This document shows positions 54,838 through 64,000 of a DNA stretch of 64,000 nt, in pieces (position 1 is the stretch's first letter; every line of letters starts with the position of its first letter). The notes beneath the pieces are model-generated. The model was not told the DNA's origin. It saw only the letters and a list, made by a program, of their open reading frames with translations, and did not search any database. The DNA comes from Dyella jiangningensis (lineage in GTDB: Bacteria; Pseudomonadota; Gammaproteobacteria; Xanthomonadales; Rhodanobacteraceae), in the NCBI RefSeq assembly GCF_003264855.1, contig NZ_NFZS01000006.1, forward strand, positions 155,622 through 219,621. The letters run 5' to 3'. The translations under genes and the position numbers were made by a program.

Positions 54838-56544
54838 GTGGCATCCAGCAGCTACAGCCGCTCCGAACACCTGCGCTCCCTCTGGCCCTGGCTGCCACTG
54901 TGGGCCCTGGCCGCTTTGCTGGCGATCTTCTCGCACGGTCCGATGCCGCTGTACTCCACCCGCACGCTTGCCGTCGCGTGGGAGATGTGGAACCACCATC
55001 ACTGGCTGGTGCCGCACATCAATGGCCAGCCGTACAGCGAGAAGGTGCCGCTGCTGTTCTGGCTGATCCACGCCGGCTGGGCGGTGTTTGGCGTCAACGA
55101 CATCTGGCCGCGCGTGCTGGAAGTGATCTTCGGCGGCGCGCAGCTGGTGCTGGTCTCGGTACTGGCGACGCGGCTGTTCCCCAACCGCCCGTGGGTGGCC
55201 AAGGGCGCGCCGTGGATGCTGCTGGCGCTGGGTTATGCGTTCCTGTTCGGCCTGCAGATCATGTACGAGGTGCTGCTGGCCGTCTGCGTGCTGGCCTCCC
55301 TGCTGTGCCTCACGCCCAAGCCGCAGCGCGCGGAGCCGCGCTGGGTGCTGTTCGGCCTGTGCGTCGGCGCCGGCCTGCTGACCAAGGGTCCGGTGATGTT
55401 CCTGCACATCGCCTTCCCGTGGCTGCTGGGCCCGCTGTGGAACGACTGGGCCCGTGACAACCGCGCGCGCTGGTACGGCCGTGGCGTGCTGGCCCTGCTG
55501 CTGGGCGGCGCGATGCTGCTGGCGTGGGCGCTGCCGGCCGGTTTCTCCGGTGGCGAGGCCTACCGCCAGCGGCTGTTCTTCACCCAGACCGCCGGCCGCG
55601 TGGTGGATGCGTTCGACCACGCCCGCCCGTTCTGGTGGTACCTGCCGATGATCCCGGCGCTGCTGTTCCCGTTCAGCGGCTGGCCGCGCGCGTGGGCGGC
55701 GCTGATCACGCTGCGTCGACCGCTCGACAGCGGCATCCGCTTCGCGCTGTGCTGGCTGCTGCCGGTGATGCTGTGTTTCTCCTTCATCAGCGGCAAGCAG
55801 CTGTACTACCCGTTGCCGGAATTCGCCGGTGCGGCCTTGCTCATCGCCGGCGCGGTCGCGGTGCTGCGCGACCAGCGTGCGCAGCTCGCCAACAATGCCT
55901 GGCTGGGCACCTGGCCACTGGGCGTGGGCGGCATCCTGTTCGGCGTGTTCCTGTTCGTGCTGCCGGTGCTGGTGGCGCACAACGACCTGCACGGCGAATG
56001 GTTCGACAGCACGCAGCGCTACAGCCGCTTCTTCAGCATCGTGTTCGTGCTGCTCGGCGGCCTGTTGCTGGTGCGCGGCCGCGGCGAAGTACGTCGACTC
56101 GCCTTTGCCGGCCTGCTTGGCACGCTGGCGCTCAATACGCTGTTTACCCTGACCATGTGGCAGAACTTCGACCTGCGTCCGTCCGCACACCTGCTGGGCG
56201 CTGCGGATGCCGAAGGTCGGGCGATCGGCTACCTGGGCAATTACGAGGGCCAGTTCCACTTCGAAGGCCGCATCACCCGTCCGATCGAGCGGCTGAGCGA
56301 GGGTGAGTCCCTGCAGAAGTTCGCGCAGGAGCATCCGGACGGCCTGGTCGTGGCCCGTCCGGAGAAGCTGGAGCCGACCGACCTGCGCTACCCGCTGCTG
56401 GTGCAGCCGTTCCGCTCCTCGTGGGTGGTGATCTGGCCGGCCAAGTCGCTGGCGGACCTGCGTGCCGGCCGCGTGCCGGCCGAGCCGCCGCATCCGACGC
56501 GGATCTACCAGGTCGACGAATGGCGCTTCCGCGCCCTGCAGTAA
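54838..56544 (+). CDS. ArnT-like GT83 membrane glycosyltransferase (second copy, GTG start)
   Basis: 568 residues from the GTG at 54838. The first periplasmic loop is MPLYSTRTLAVAWEMWNHHH and the second motif is YSEKVPLLFWLIHAGWAVFG, equivalent to those in the paralogue at 47.2 kb. About eleven helices are visible, followed by a C-terminal periplasmic domain (about 455-568). The two copies are clearly diverged, so different sugars or acceptors are likely. The next gene starts 4 bp after its stop. Confidence 0.88.
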   Translation: MASSSYSRSEHLRSLWPWLPLWALAALLAIFSHGPMPLYSTRTLAVAWEMWNHHHWLVPHINGQPYSEKVPLLFWLIHAGWAVFGVNDIWPRVLEVIFGGAQLVLVSVLATRLFPNRPWVAKGAPWMLLALGYAFLFGLQIMYEVLLAVCVLASLLCLTPKPQRAEPRWVLFGLCVGAGLLTKGPVMFLHIAFPWLLGPLWNDWARDNRARWYGRGVLALLLGGAMLLAWALPAGFSGGEAYRQRLFFTQTAGRVVDAFDHARPFWWYLPMIPALLFPFSGWPRAWAALITLRRPLDSGIRFALCWLLPVMLCFSFISGKQLYYPLPEFAGAALLIAGAVAVLRDQRAQLANNAWLGTWPLGVGGILFGVFLFVLPVLVAHNDLHGEWFDSTQRYSRFFSIVFVLLGGLLLVRGRGEVRRLAFAGLLGTLALNTLFTLTMWQNFDLRPSAHLLGAADAEGRAIGYLGNYEGQFHFEGRITRPIERLSEGESLQKFAQEHPDGLVVARPEKLEPTDLRYPLLVQPFRSSWVVIWPAKSLADLRAGRVPAEPPHPTRIYQVDEWRFRALQ

Positions 56545-56548
56545 GCCC

Positions 56549-56869
56549 ATGAACGACACGCTGATCGCCAACCTGCGAGCGCAATGCGGCGGCCCACGCG
56601 ATGGCGCGTTGCTGCGCTTCTCGCTTGGCAACGCGTTGCTTGGCGCGGGCGATGCGGCGGGCGCGGCGGCCGAACTGAAGCGGGCGCTGGCGTTCGATGC
56701 GAACTATTCGGCGGCCTGGAAACTGCTGGGCAAGGCCCTCCTGGCGCTGGACGACAGGGCGGGCGCCGCCGAGGCCTGGCGGCAAGGCATGGCTGTGGCG
56801 CAAGCGCGCGGCGACAAGCAAGCCGAGAAAGAAATGACGGTGTTCCTGCGGCGGATCGAGAACCCGTAG
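56549..56869 (+). CDS. Small TPR protein
   Basis: 106 residues, starting 4 bp after the ArnT-like stop, so co-translated. Two helix-turn-helix TPR-like units are visible around LRFSLGNALLGAGDAAGAAA and AWKLLGKALLALDDRAGAAE. There is no signal peptide. It may scaffold an envelope complex; function unknown. Confidence 0.82.
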   Translation: MNDTLIANLRAQCGGPRDGALLRFSLGNALLGAGDAAGAAAELKRALAFDANYSAAWKLLGKALLALDDRAGAAEAWRQGMAVAQARGDKQAEKEMTVFLRRIENP

Positions 56870-56880
56870 CCCGCAAACGT

Positions 56881-57056
56881 GCGGTCATTCCGGCACCGGT
56901 CGGACGAGCGCGAAGCGCGCAGAACACCTGAAGGGCAGCGACCGAAGCGAGCCACCCAGTGGCGGCGATGCGTGTTTTTCGCGCGGTACTTGATGACCGC
57001 TCCCGCGAAACCCTGGCACTCAGGCAAGGCGATGCCGGCCTGCGCCGGCATGACGG
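56881..57056. repeat. CCGGCCTGCGCCGG-type repeats after the TPR gene
   Basis: A unit ATGCCGGCCTGCGCCGGCAT (57032 on, followed by GACGG) is a perfect palindrome over most of its length. A diverged inverted half (GGTCATTCCGGCACCGG) lies at 56883-56899. Same family as 45608-45760. Confidence 0.75.
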
Positions 57057-57073
57057 CGCCGAAGGAGGCTTGC

Positions 57074-57955
57074 TCAGTCGTACGGGCTACGCCAGGCGTC
57101 CGCCGAATAACGCTTGTAATGCCACTGGTACTGCGTAAAGGCCAGTTCCACGCATTGCTCCACGCCACGATTGAGGGCGCGGCAGGCGACGGCCAGGTCC
57201 GCGTCGTCCAGCCCCGCCGGTGCGGGCAGCAGGTGGATGCGAAACCCCTCGCCGCGCGGCAACCGCTCGGCGAACGCGAACAGCACGGTGGCGCCGGTGC
57301 GCGCCGCCAGCCGCGGCAGCAGCACCATGGTCAGCGCCTGCTGGCCGAAGAACGGGGCGACCTCGCCTTCGCCCGCGCGCGGCTTCTGGTCGGGCAGGAT
57401 GCCGACGGTGCCGCCCGCGGCCAGCCGCTTGTACAGCGTGCGCACGCCCGCGCCTTCGGCGCGCACCTGCTCGGGCGCCAGCGCGCCGCGCACCTTGCGC
57501 AGCAGGCCCTCCACCGCGGCGATGCGCGGGGGGCGATAGAGGATGGCCATCGGCGTCTTGCGGCACAGCCAGTAGTTCAGCAACTCCCAGCAGCCCAGGT
57601 GCGGCGCGGCGATGATCACGCCCTTGCCGGCAGCCAGCGCGGCGTCGAACAGCGCCTCGCCGCGCACGTCGCGCACCAGGTCGAGCGCGCGCTCGGCGTC
57701 ACGCCCCCAGATGCCGGCGATCTCGATGGCCGACTTGCCGCTTTCCTCCATCACGCTGCGCAGCAGCGCCGCGTGGGCGGCTTCGTCGAGTCCGCGCCGG
57801 ACGATGCGCAGGTTGACCGAGGTGATGTGCGCGGTCCGGCTATGGCGCCACAGGGAGAACCGGCCGATGGCCGCGCCCAAGCCGTGCAGCGTGTGCAGGG
57901 GCAGCTTTCCGAGCAGACGCAGGACGAGATAGAGGAGGGTGATGTCGAATCGCAT
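57074..57955 (-). CDS. LpxL/HtrB-family lipid A acyltransferase
   Basis: 293 residues. One N-terminal hydrophobic anchor (DITLLYLVLRLLGKLPLHTL). The HX4E catalytic motif is HLGCWE near 118, followed by ILYRPPRIAAVEGLL and the conserved GILPDQKPRAGEG near 185. It transfers a secondary acyl chain, usually laurate, to Kdo2-lipid IVA at the inner membrane. LpxL and LpxM-type specificities cannot be told apart here. It completes the envelope block. Confidence 0.9.
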   Translation of the reverse strand: MRFDITLLYLVLRLLGKLPLHTLHGLGAAIGRFSLWRHSRTAHITSVNLRIVRRGLDEAAHAALLRSVMEESGKSAIEIAGIWGRDAERALDLVRDVRGEALFDAALAAGKGVIIAAPHLGCWELLNYWLCRKTPMAILYRPPRIAAVEGLLRKVRGALAPEQVRAEGAGVRTLYKRLAAGGTVGILPDQKPRAGEGEVAPFFGQQALTMVLLPRLAARTGATVLFAFAERLPRGEGFRIHLLPAPAGLDDADLAVACRALNRGVEQCVELAFTQYQWHYKRYSADAWRSPYD

Positions 57956-58092
57956 GAGCGCCGCAGTGTAACCGGCCGCCGTGCCGCTTCACGGTTCGGT
58001 GACGTCGCCGCCGCTTCCATTCCTGCGCCCGAGGCTACCGCCGCTGGTAGCCAGGCCCTAAGCTTCCGGCCACTCCAGCCGTTATGCCTTCC

Positions 58093-58533
58093 ATGATCGC
58101 CCTGATTCAGCGCGTCCTGTCCGCCCGCGTGGATGTCGACAACGAAACCGTGGGAGCCATCGGCCCCGGCCTGCTGGCGCTGGTCGCCGTGCAGCCCGGC
58201 GACGACGAGCCGCGCACGAAACGCATGCTCGAACGGCTGCTCGGTTATCGCGTGTTCGCCGACGAGCAGGGCCGCATGAACCGCTCGCTGGTCGACACCG
58301 GCGGCGAGCTGCTGCTGGTCAGCCAGTTCACCCTCGCCGCCGACACCCGTTCCGGCATGCGCCCCAGCTTCACCAGCGCGGCGACGCCCGAGGAAGGCCG
58401 GCGCTGGTTCGATCGGCTGGTCGAACTGGCGCGTGCCGCGCACCCCAGGGTGGAAATCGGTCGCTTCGGTGCCCATATGAAGGTGCATCTGGTCAACGAT
58501 GGTCCGGTCACTTTCTGGCTGGAGACACCATGA
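58093..58533 (+). CDS. dtd: D-aminoacyl-tRNA deacylase
   Basis: 146 residues when started at the ATG at 58093 ([15 protein letters not shown], matching known Dtd starts); an ATG at 58084 adds three residues. The two conserved motifs [11 protein letters not shown] and [12 protein letters not shown], which carry the cross-subunit Gly-cisPro-like chiral filter region, are both intact. It cleaves D-amino acids, and mischarged glycine, from tRNA. Confidence 0.95.
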   Translation: MIALIQRVLSARVDVDNETVGAIGPGLLALVAVQPGDDEPRTKRMLERLLGYRVFADEQGRMNRSLVDTGGELLLVSQFTLAADTRSGMRPSFTSAATPEEGRRWFDRLVELARAAHPRVEIGRFGAHMKVHLVNDGPVTFWLETP

Positions 58534-58641
58534 CCGCCGGTCCGCACCGCGCACCTCCTTCCTCGTCGAGAAAATCCCCGGAAGATGCCTATTTGGCGCG
58601 ATTTTTGCGTGTCGGCCGTTCCGTTAATTTCACTTGAAAAC

Positions 58642-58670
58642 TGGTCAAAAAAGCATCACATGGGTATACT
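58642..58670 (+). promoter_or_regulatory. Sigma-70-type promoter of rpoD
   Basis: TGGTCA (58642-58647) and TATACT (58665-58670) are separated by 17 bp, in the only AT-rich stretch of this gap. Transcription would start near 58677, giving a 23-base leader to the rpoD ATG. Confidence 0.65.
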
Positions 58671-58699
58671 GATCGGTTCCTGCATACGCGGCGGTAGGT

Positions 58700-60559
<1,860 letters not shown>

Positions 60560-60581
60560 GCACTACGCTGGTGCAAGTTGC

Positions 60582-60613
60582 AAAAAGCCCCGCGAGAGCG
60601 GGGCTTTTTGTTT
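60582..60613 (+). terminator. Intrinsic terminator of rpoD
   Basis: AAAAAGCCCCGC-GAGA-GCGGGGCTTTTTG, perfect 12-bp stem with GAGA loop and a T-run, 22 bp after the stop. The AAAAA on the other arm lets it work leftward as well. Confidence 0.96.
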
Positions 60614-60629
60614 GGGCTCGCGCTGCACC

Positions 60630-60741
60630 TGTAGGAGCGCACCCAGTGCGCGATCGCGGCGTCGGGACATCCCGCAGATCGGCTTTCGCCATAACCCTCT
60701 GCCGACCCAAAGGCCCATCGCGCACTGGGTGCGCTCCTACA
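60630..60741. repeat. Inverted pair of REP-like elements after rpoD
   Basis: Copies at 60630-60653 and inverted at 60718-60741, both perfect, 64 bp apart. Between convergent rpoD and the NTF2-like gene. Confidence 0.92.
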
Positions 60742-60757
60742 GAGAGCAAGAGCACCC

Positions 60758-61129
60758 TCAACCCATATCGTAGAAAAACTGCTCCGAATCGATCTTGTCG
60801 TCCTTGACGTGGTACACGCAGACCTCGGTCATGGTGTTGCGCCCGTATTCCTTCATGGTCACGTCGAGTGACATCGTGATGGTGAACCAGTTGCCCGCGA
60901 CGAGCGGCTCGCTCACCTCAATGCCGTGGATTTCCTGCACGCCGGCCTGGAAACGCTTGCCCTTCTCCAGGATCGCATCGAGGCCTTTCACGTTGCCCAG
61001 CGGGCCATTCGCCGCCGCCTCCGGCTCGGTGCTCACGGCATCCTTGGCGTACAGCTCATGTTGCGCCTCCTCGAACTGGCCATGGCGACACATGGCGACC
61101 AGGCGTTTGGCGACGGCTTCGGTACTCAT
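60758..61129 (-). CDS. SnoaL/NTF2-like protein
   Basis: 123 residues. An N-terminal helical start (EAVAKRLVAMCRHGQFEEAQ) then the cone-shaped alpha+beta fold segments ELYAKDAVSTEPE, FTITMSLDVTMKEYGR and EVCVYHVKDDKIDSEQFFYD. The fold is used by isomerases, hydratases and orphan binding proteins. No pathway context is present; no signal peptide. Confidence 0.85.
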   Translation of the reverse strand: MSTEAVAKRLVAMCRHGQFEEAQHELYAKDAVSTEPEAAANGPLGNVKGLDAILEKGKRFQAGVQEIHGIEVSEPLVAGNWFTITMSLDVTMKEYGRNTMTEVCVYHVKDDKIDSEQFFYDMG

Positions 61130-61223
61130 GGCGGGAACTCCGACAAAGTGGGTCTCGCGAGACTAGCGCCGCGCCCGGAAGCCGGGCGTGAAGGCGCGGC
61201 GGTTGTCCGCCGCACCTGGCCGA

Positions 61224-62828
61224 TCAGTGCTTGCCGACGTTGTCGGTTTCGCCGATGAAGCGCGCCACGTTGTCATGCAGCTGCTTCAGCGAATCCTCGT
61301 GCGCATAGACCATGTGGCCCGACGGGTACCACGAGTACGAGATGTTCTTCTGCAGCGTCGCCGGGATCGGCATGTGGTGCATCTCGTAGTCGGCCGCGAA
61401 ATACGGCGTGGCGAGATCGTAGTAACCGCCATGCAGCGACACGCGCAGGTTCGGGTTGGTCTTCATCGCCGTGGCGAGATCGGGCATCACGTTGGTGGAC
61501 TGCTGCAGCGACTCGGTGGCGCCCGGCGCCTTGTGCGCGAATTCCCAGTGGTCGATGTCGGCGAACAGGCGGTAGCTCTGGCCATCGCCGAACTTCAGGT
61601 CGCGTCGCACGTAGTCGTTGAACGCGGCCACGTAGGCCGAGCTGATCGCCGAGGACTGCGGATCGTATTCAGACGACTTGCTGAGCGGATCGAGCGACGG
61701 ACCGGAGAAACGGGTGTCCAGACGGCCGGTGGTGATGTCGCCGTCGGCCTGCAATTCGTGCTCGAACATGCCGCCGTCGACGCGCAGGTTGGCCTTCACC
61801 AGGTAGGCCACCGGCAGGCCAGTGTACTGATGCAGGCGCTGCGCCACCGCCTGCTTGCGCGCGTCATCCAGGCGCGAGCCGGCCATCAGGGCCGAGGCGT
61901 AGTCGGTCAACGCGAACTGTTCCACCTCGCGCAGGAACGGTTCCAGTGCGGCCGGCTGCTGCGGCAGCTTGTGGTGGTAGTAAGCGGTGGCTGCGTAGGT
62001 GGGCAGGCCCACGACATACGGCAGGTCCACGCCGGGATTGTTGGCCGCGCCGTCGATACTGGTGTCGAAGGCGAGGATCTGCGAGAGCAGGATCACGCCA
62101 TTGAGGTCGACACTGTCCTCGTTCTCCAGGATGTTCGCCACCACCGCCGAACGCGTGGTGCCGTAGCTTTCGCCGAACAGGTATTTCGGCGAGTTCCAGC
62201 GGTTGTACTTGGAGAGGAACTGCGTGATGAACTGCGCGAAGGCGTGGCCGTCGCCATCCACGCCGTAGATCTGCTTCTTGCGCTCCTTCATCTGCTCATC
62301 GCGCTTGCCCTTGTCCTGCTCGTCGGCGATCAGACGGCTGAAACCGGCACCCGGCGCATCGATGAAGACGAGGTCGGAGGCATCGAGCAGGCTGTAGTCG
62401 TTGTTGACCAGGCCGTAGGGCGCGGCAGGCGTATGCGAGTCATCGCTGGTCACCACGCGCTTGGGACCGAACGCGCCCATGTGCAGCCACACCGTGGCGG
62501 AACCCGGGCCGCCGTTGTAGATGAAGGTAATCGGCCGCTTGCCCGGTTCCACGCCCTTCTTGAAATAGGCGGCATAGAACATGCTCACCTGTGGCTCGTT
62601 CTCCTTGTCGCCGCTGCCATGCAGCACCAGCGTACCCGCTACCGCCTTGTAGTCGATGCTCTTGCCCTCGACCTTCACCGTGCCCGAGGTCTCCGACGAC
62701 TGCGGCTTCAGCAGCGCGGCCTCCGGCTTGTCGTCGGGCTTCTGGTCCTTGTCGTGCTTGTCCGCGGCATAGGCGCCGGTGCCGAGGGTCAGTGCCGCCA
62801 GGGCAATGGCGAGAGGGAGCTTGCGCAT
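61224..62828 (-). CDS. Secreted S10-family serine carboxypeptidase-like protein
   Basis: 534 residues. Signal peptide at 1-21 (LPLAIALAALTLGTGAYA), followed by a Lys/Asp-rich linker (23-40). The oxyanion segment is FIYNGGPGSATVWLH (102-116), the nucleophile Ser221 is in FGESYGTTRSA, Asp is in YYDLATPYF and His in YPSGHMVYAHED near the C-terminus. It should remove C-terminal residues from peptides in the periplasm or outside the cell. Such bacterial S10 homologues are frequent in Xanthomonadales; the natural substrate is unknown. Confidence 0.92.
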   Translation of the reverse strand: MRKLPLAIALAALTLGTGAYAADKHDKDQKPDDKPEAALLKPQSSETSGTVKVEGKSIDYKAVAGTLVLHGSGDKENEPQVSMFYAAYFKKGVEPGKRPITFIYNGGPGSATVWLHMGAFGPKRVVTSDDSHTPAAPYGLVNNDYSLLDASDLVFIDAPGAGFSRLIADEQDKGKRDEQMKERKKQIYGVDGDGHAFAQFITQFLSKYNRWNSPKYLFGESYGTTRSAVVANILENEDSVDLNGVILLSQILAFDTSIDGAANNPGVDLPYVVGLPTYAATAYYHHKLPQQPAALEPFLREVEQFALTDYASALMAGSRLDDARKQAVAQRLHQYTGLPVAYLVKANLRVDGGMFEHELQADGDITTGRLDTRFSGPSLDPLSKSSEYDPQSSAISSAYVAAFNDYVRRDLKFGDGQSYRLFADIDHWEFAHKAPGATESLQQSTNVMPDLATAMKTNPNLRVSLHGGYYDLATPYFAADYEMHHMPIPATLQKNISYSWYPSGHMVYAHEDSLKQLHDNVARFIGETDNVGKH

Positions 62829-63009
62829 GGAGGATGGAACCTTTGGAGGGCGCGGGGCGCGAAGACGCCCAGATTAGGGAGCGCGGGGGAGGGTTTTCAT
62901 ACGCCAGAAGTCATTGGGGATGGTGGAAGGGCCGGGTCTTTTCGGGGCTTTGTGGGGTGCAGGCTGTGCGCGGGCCCTTGGCCCCAGTCCATCGCGTTCC
63001 GCATTTTTT

Positions 63010-63033
63010 TGTAGGAGCGCACCCAGTGCGCGA
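63010..63033 (+). repeat. Solitary REP-like element
   Basis: TGTAGGAGCGCACCCAGTGC followed by GCGA, a perfect copy of the 24-bp unit, preceded by a run of seven T. Confidence 0.9.
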
Positions 63034-63160
63034 TCGCCGCCCGCCGCGGTCTTCACTCTTCGGCTTTATCGAAGCGCTCGGTTTACGACGGCTCAACTGT
63101 GGGGTTTTCGCGATCGGGCTCGTCTGCGGCGGGCTTCCGAGCCGCTGCCGCGGCCCGGGT

Positions 63161-63430
63161 CACTTTCTCTTGCTTGCCCAAGTCCCACAGGGATTAGCTT
63201 CGCGTCAGAAAGTAACCAAAGAGAACGGCACCCCGCTTTGGCGCTGGCCGGGCTACGCCCGACCAGTCCGTGAGGGGCGGCCGGGCTTTTCGACCGGGCT
63301 CCTGCCCGGACGAAAAGTGCCCGACGTCCTGTCGGGCACCCCTGCGGGGCCTGTTCGTCCACCCCTCACCGCCACACAGGGGTTTGGTGAAGGCTCGTGC
63401 CGCTACGCGGCACATCGCTTCGCGAAGCCT
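63161..63430. repeat. Block of stacked hairpin repeats (AAAGTAACCAAAG-type)
   Basis: Contains ACTTTCTCTTGCTTGCCCAA, then AGAAAGTAACCAAAGAGAAC and GGCACCCCGCTTTGG, the signature of a dispersed repeat common in Xanthomonadales and pseudomonads. GCCCGGACG/CGTCC- and GTCGGGCACCC-like inverted repeats and CGCTACGCGGCAC and CGCTTCGCGAAGC hairpins follow. It is related in part to the stem of the long repeat at 36650. Not coding. Confidence 0.7.
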
Positions 63431-63440
63431 GCGGCCTCGT

Positions 63441-63562
63441 TGTAGGAGCGCACCCAGTGCGCGACCGCGGACTGGCATGGTTGCCTCGGTCTCTGGTCGT
63501 CGTGAGTGTGCAGGGCGAGGTACGTCGCCACGCGGCGGTCGCGCACTGGGTGCGCTCCTACA
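63441..63562. repeat. Inverted pair of REP-like elements
   Basis: Perfect copies at 63441-63464 and inverted at 63539-63562, 74 bp apart. Fourth such pair in the window. Confidence 0.92.
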
Positions 63563-63604
63563 GAGGTAGGTAACCCTATCGCGAGCACCCGCCTCTCACC
63601 CCAG

Positions 63605-63652
63605 CCCTCTCTCCCACAGGGACTACCTTCGGGTCGCCCGGAGGGGAGAGGG
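63605..63652. repeat. Palindromic dispersed repeat with GGGACTACCTTCGGGTCGCC core
   Basis: CCCTCTCTCCC and GGGGAGAGGG arms around the core. The same sequence, inverted, is at 54641-54687, and shorter versions without the core are at 36441 and 54570. Confidence 0.82.
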
Positions 63653-63678
63653 AGAAGGGATGGCCGCGCCCAAGATTC

Positions 63679-63845
63679 CCTCTCCGTGCAACGAAGCTGC
63701 TTTAAGTCCTCTTCGCTTCGGTGCGTTGCGGTGTAGCGGCTTCGTTCGAGGTAGTAACGAGCGCTTCCCGGCTAACCTCGGTCGTCAGGCTCTATCCTTC
63801 ATATCGCTACGAGCCTTGGCTCTCAAGGCCATTTTCTTTGGGTTA
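63679..63845. repeat. Long hairpin-bearing dispersed repeat, copy 2 (truncated by IS30 end)
   Basis: About 165 bp closely matching 36483-36655, with the paired arms AACGAAGC (63690) and GCTTCGTT conserved. Identity stops abruptly after TTTGGGTTA, where copy 1 continues into the ACTTTTCTTTT hairpin, and the IS-derived GGCGGTGTC begins. Confidence 0.85.
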
Positions 63846-63852
63846 GGCGGTG

Positions 63853-64000
63853 TCAATCTAGAAGTGCATCATCGATGGCCTGAGCGAGGTCATCGCGCCC
63901 CAGTGCCCGCATGAGCATCTCCGCCGGACAGTGATAGTCGAGGGTGGCTCGTGGACGCAGGTTCATCTCCCGCGCGATGGCATCGAGCTTGCGCTGGCTG
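63853..64000 (-). CDS. IS30-family transposase, C-terminal end (cut by window edge)
   Basis: The last 48 codons are visible, ending LDYHCPAEMLMRALGRDDLA and ...LLD, with the upstream segment KLDAIAREMNLRPRATLDYH. The pattern LNxRPRKTLxxxTPAE is the recognised C-terminal signature of IS30-family DDE transposases, with RPRATLDY and CPAEM as its equivalents here. The stop is at 63853-63855, seven bases inside the junction with the interrupted repeat. The rest of the element lies beyond the right edge. Confidence 0.78.
   Translation of the reverse strand, partial: SQRKLDAIAREMNLRPRATLDYHCPAEMLMRALGRDDLAQAIDDALLD

Larger units (their letters stand above)
62829..63852. other. Gene-free region packed with repeats up to the IS30 element
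   Basis: About 1 kb with no supported gene. From left to right it holds a solitary REP-like unit, a block of stacked hairpin repeats, an inverted REP pair, a palindromic repeat, the truncated second copy of the long repeat, and the end of an insertion sequence. Each is listed separately. Confidence 0.8.

Noticed and set aside
62874..63478. Several overlapping frames of 60-280 codons in the repeat block
   Set aside because: They coincide with dispersed repeats, change frame with repeat boundaries and show no family motif.

Overview
The window is about 64 kb of GC-rich DNA (roughly two-thirds G+C by eye) from a gammaproteobacterium of the Xanthomonadales/Lysobacterales. The best guess is the Rhodanobacteraceae (Dyella, Luteibacter or Rhodanobacter-like). 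The reasons are the xylan/glucuronate locus organised as in Xanthomonas, the very large TonB-dependent receptor, the def-fmt-rsmB and lysM-dprA-topA neighbourhoods, and the dispersed REP-like and 'FFWASKRKV'-type intergenic repeats familiar from this order. Genus is inference; no rRNA gene is present.

Region 1 (1-22.8 kb) is a hemicellulose-utilisation locus. A tightly packed minus-strand operon reads alpha-glucuronidase (GH67), SGNH-type acetyl esterase, mannonate dehydratase (ManD), GH43, GH3 with a PA14 insert, 2-keto-3-deoxygluconate kinase and fructuronate reductase, the last cut by the left edge. A divergent LacI-family regulator lies on its upstream side. A second minus-strand operon carries xylB, xylA and a sugar/H+ symporter. 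An AraC-type XylR and a TonB-dependent receptor follow. Two copies of a 14-bp palindromic operator (one exactly the sequence I recall as the Xanthomonas xyl-box, one degenerate) sit in front of the two operons. Together these genes would import decorated xylo-oligosaccharides, strip acetyl, methylglucuronosyl and arabinosyl groups, and feed xylose to the pentose phosphate pathway and glucuronate to Entner-Doudoroff. Glucuronate isomerase and KDPG aldolase are not in the window.

Region 2 (23.3-36.2 kb) holds housekeeping and small accessory genes: an elongator tRNA-Met, rppH, a Fur-box-preceded bfd with bfr, a membrane coiled-coil protein overlapping a bactofilin, erpA, nudC, ampE, a fused MFS-acyltransferase, a run of seven small plus-strand genes (VOC, SLOG, GFA, DUF3175, RibD-C/DHFR-like, two SRPBCC), and purD.

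Region 3 (36.2-47.1 kb) begins with a 670-bp repeat-rich gap, then an AMP-dependent acyl ligase, tsaC, topA with a Lys/Ala-rich tail, dprA and lysM, followed divergently by def-fmt-rsmB. Region 4 (47.2-58 kb) is a cell-envelope glycan block: two GT83/ArnT-like membrane transferases, four other transferases, an O-antigen ligase/polymerase-like protein, and an LpxL-type acyltransferase. Region 5 (58-64 kb) has dtd, rpoD with its promoter and terminator, an NTF2-like protein and a secreted S10 peptidase. It ends in about 1 kb of stacked repeats interrupted by the end of an IS30-family element that runs off the right edge.

Eleven copies of a 24-bp REP-like sequence were found, eight of them in four inverted pairs. 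One repeat of about 165 bp with internal hairpins occurs twice, 27 kb apart. I did not find a CRISPR array, prophage, defence system or biosynthetic cluster of obvious novelty. The most interesting points are the regulatory layout of the xylan locus, the repeat architecture and the bactofilin partner gene.
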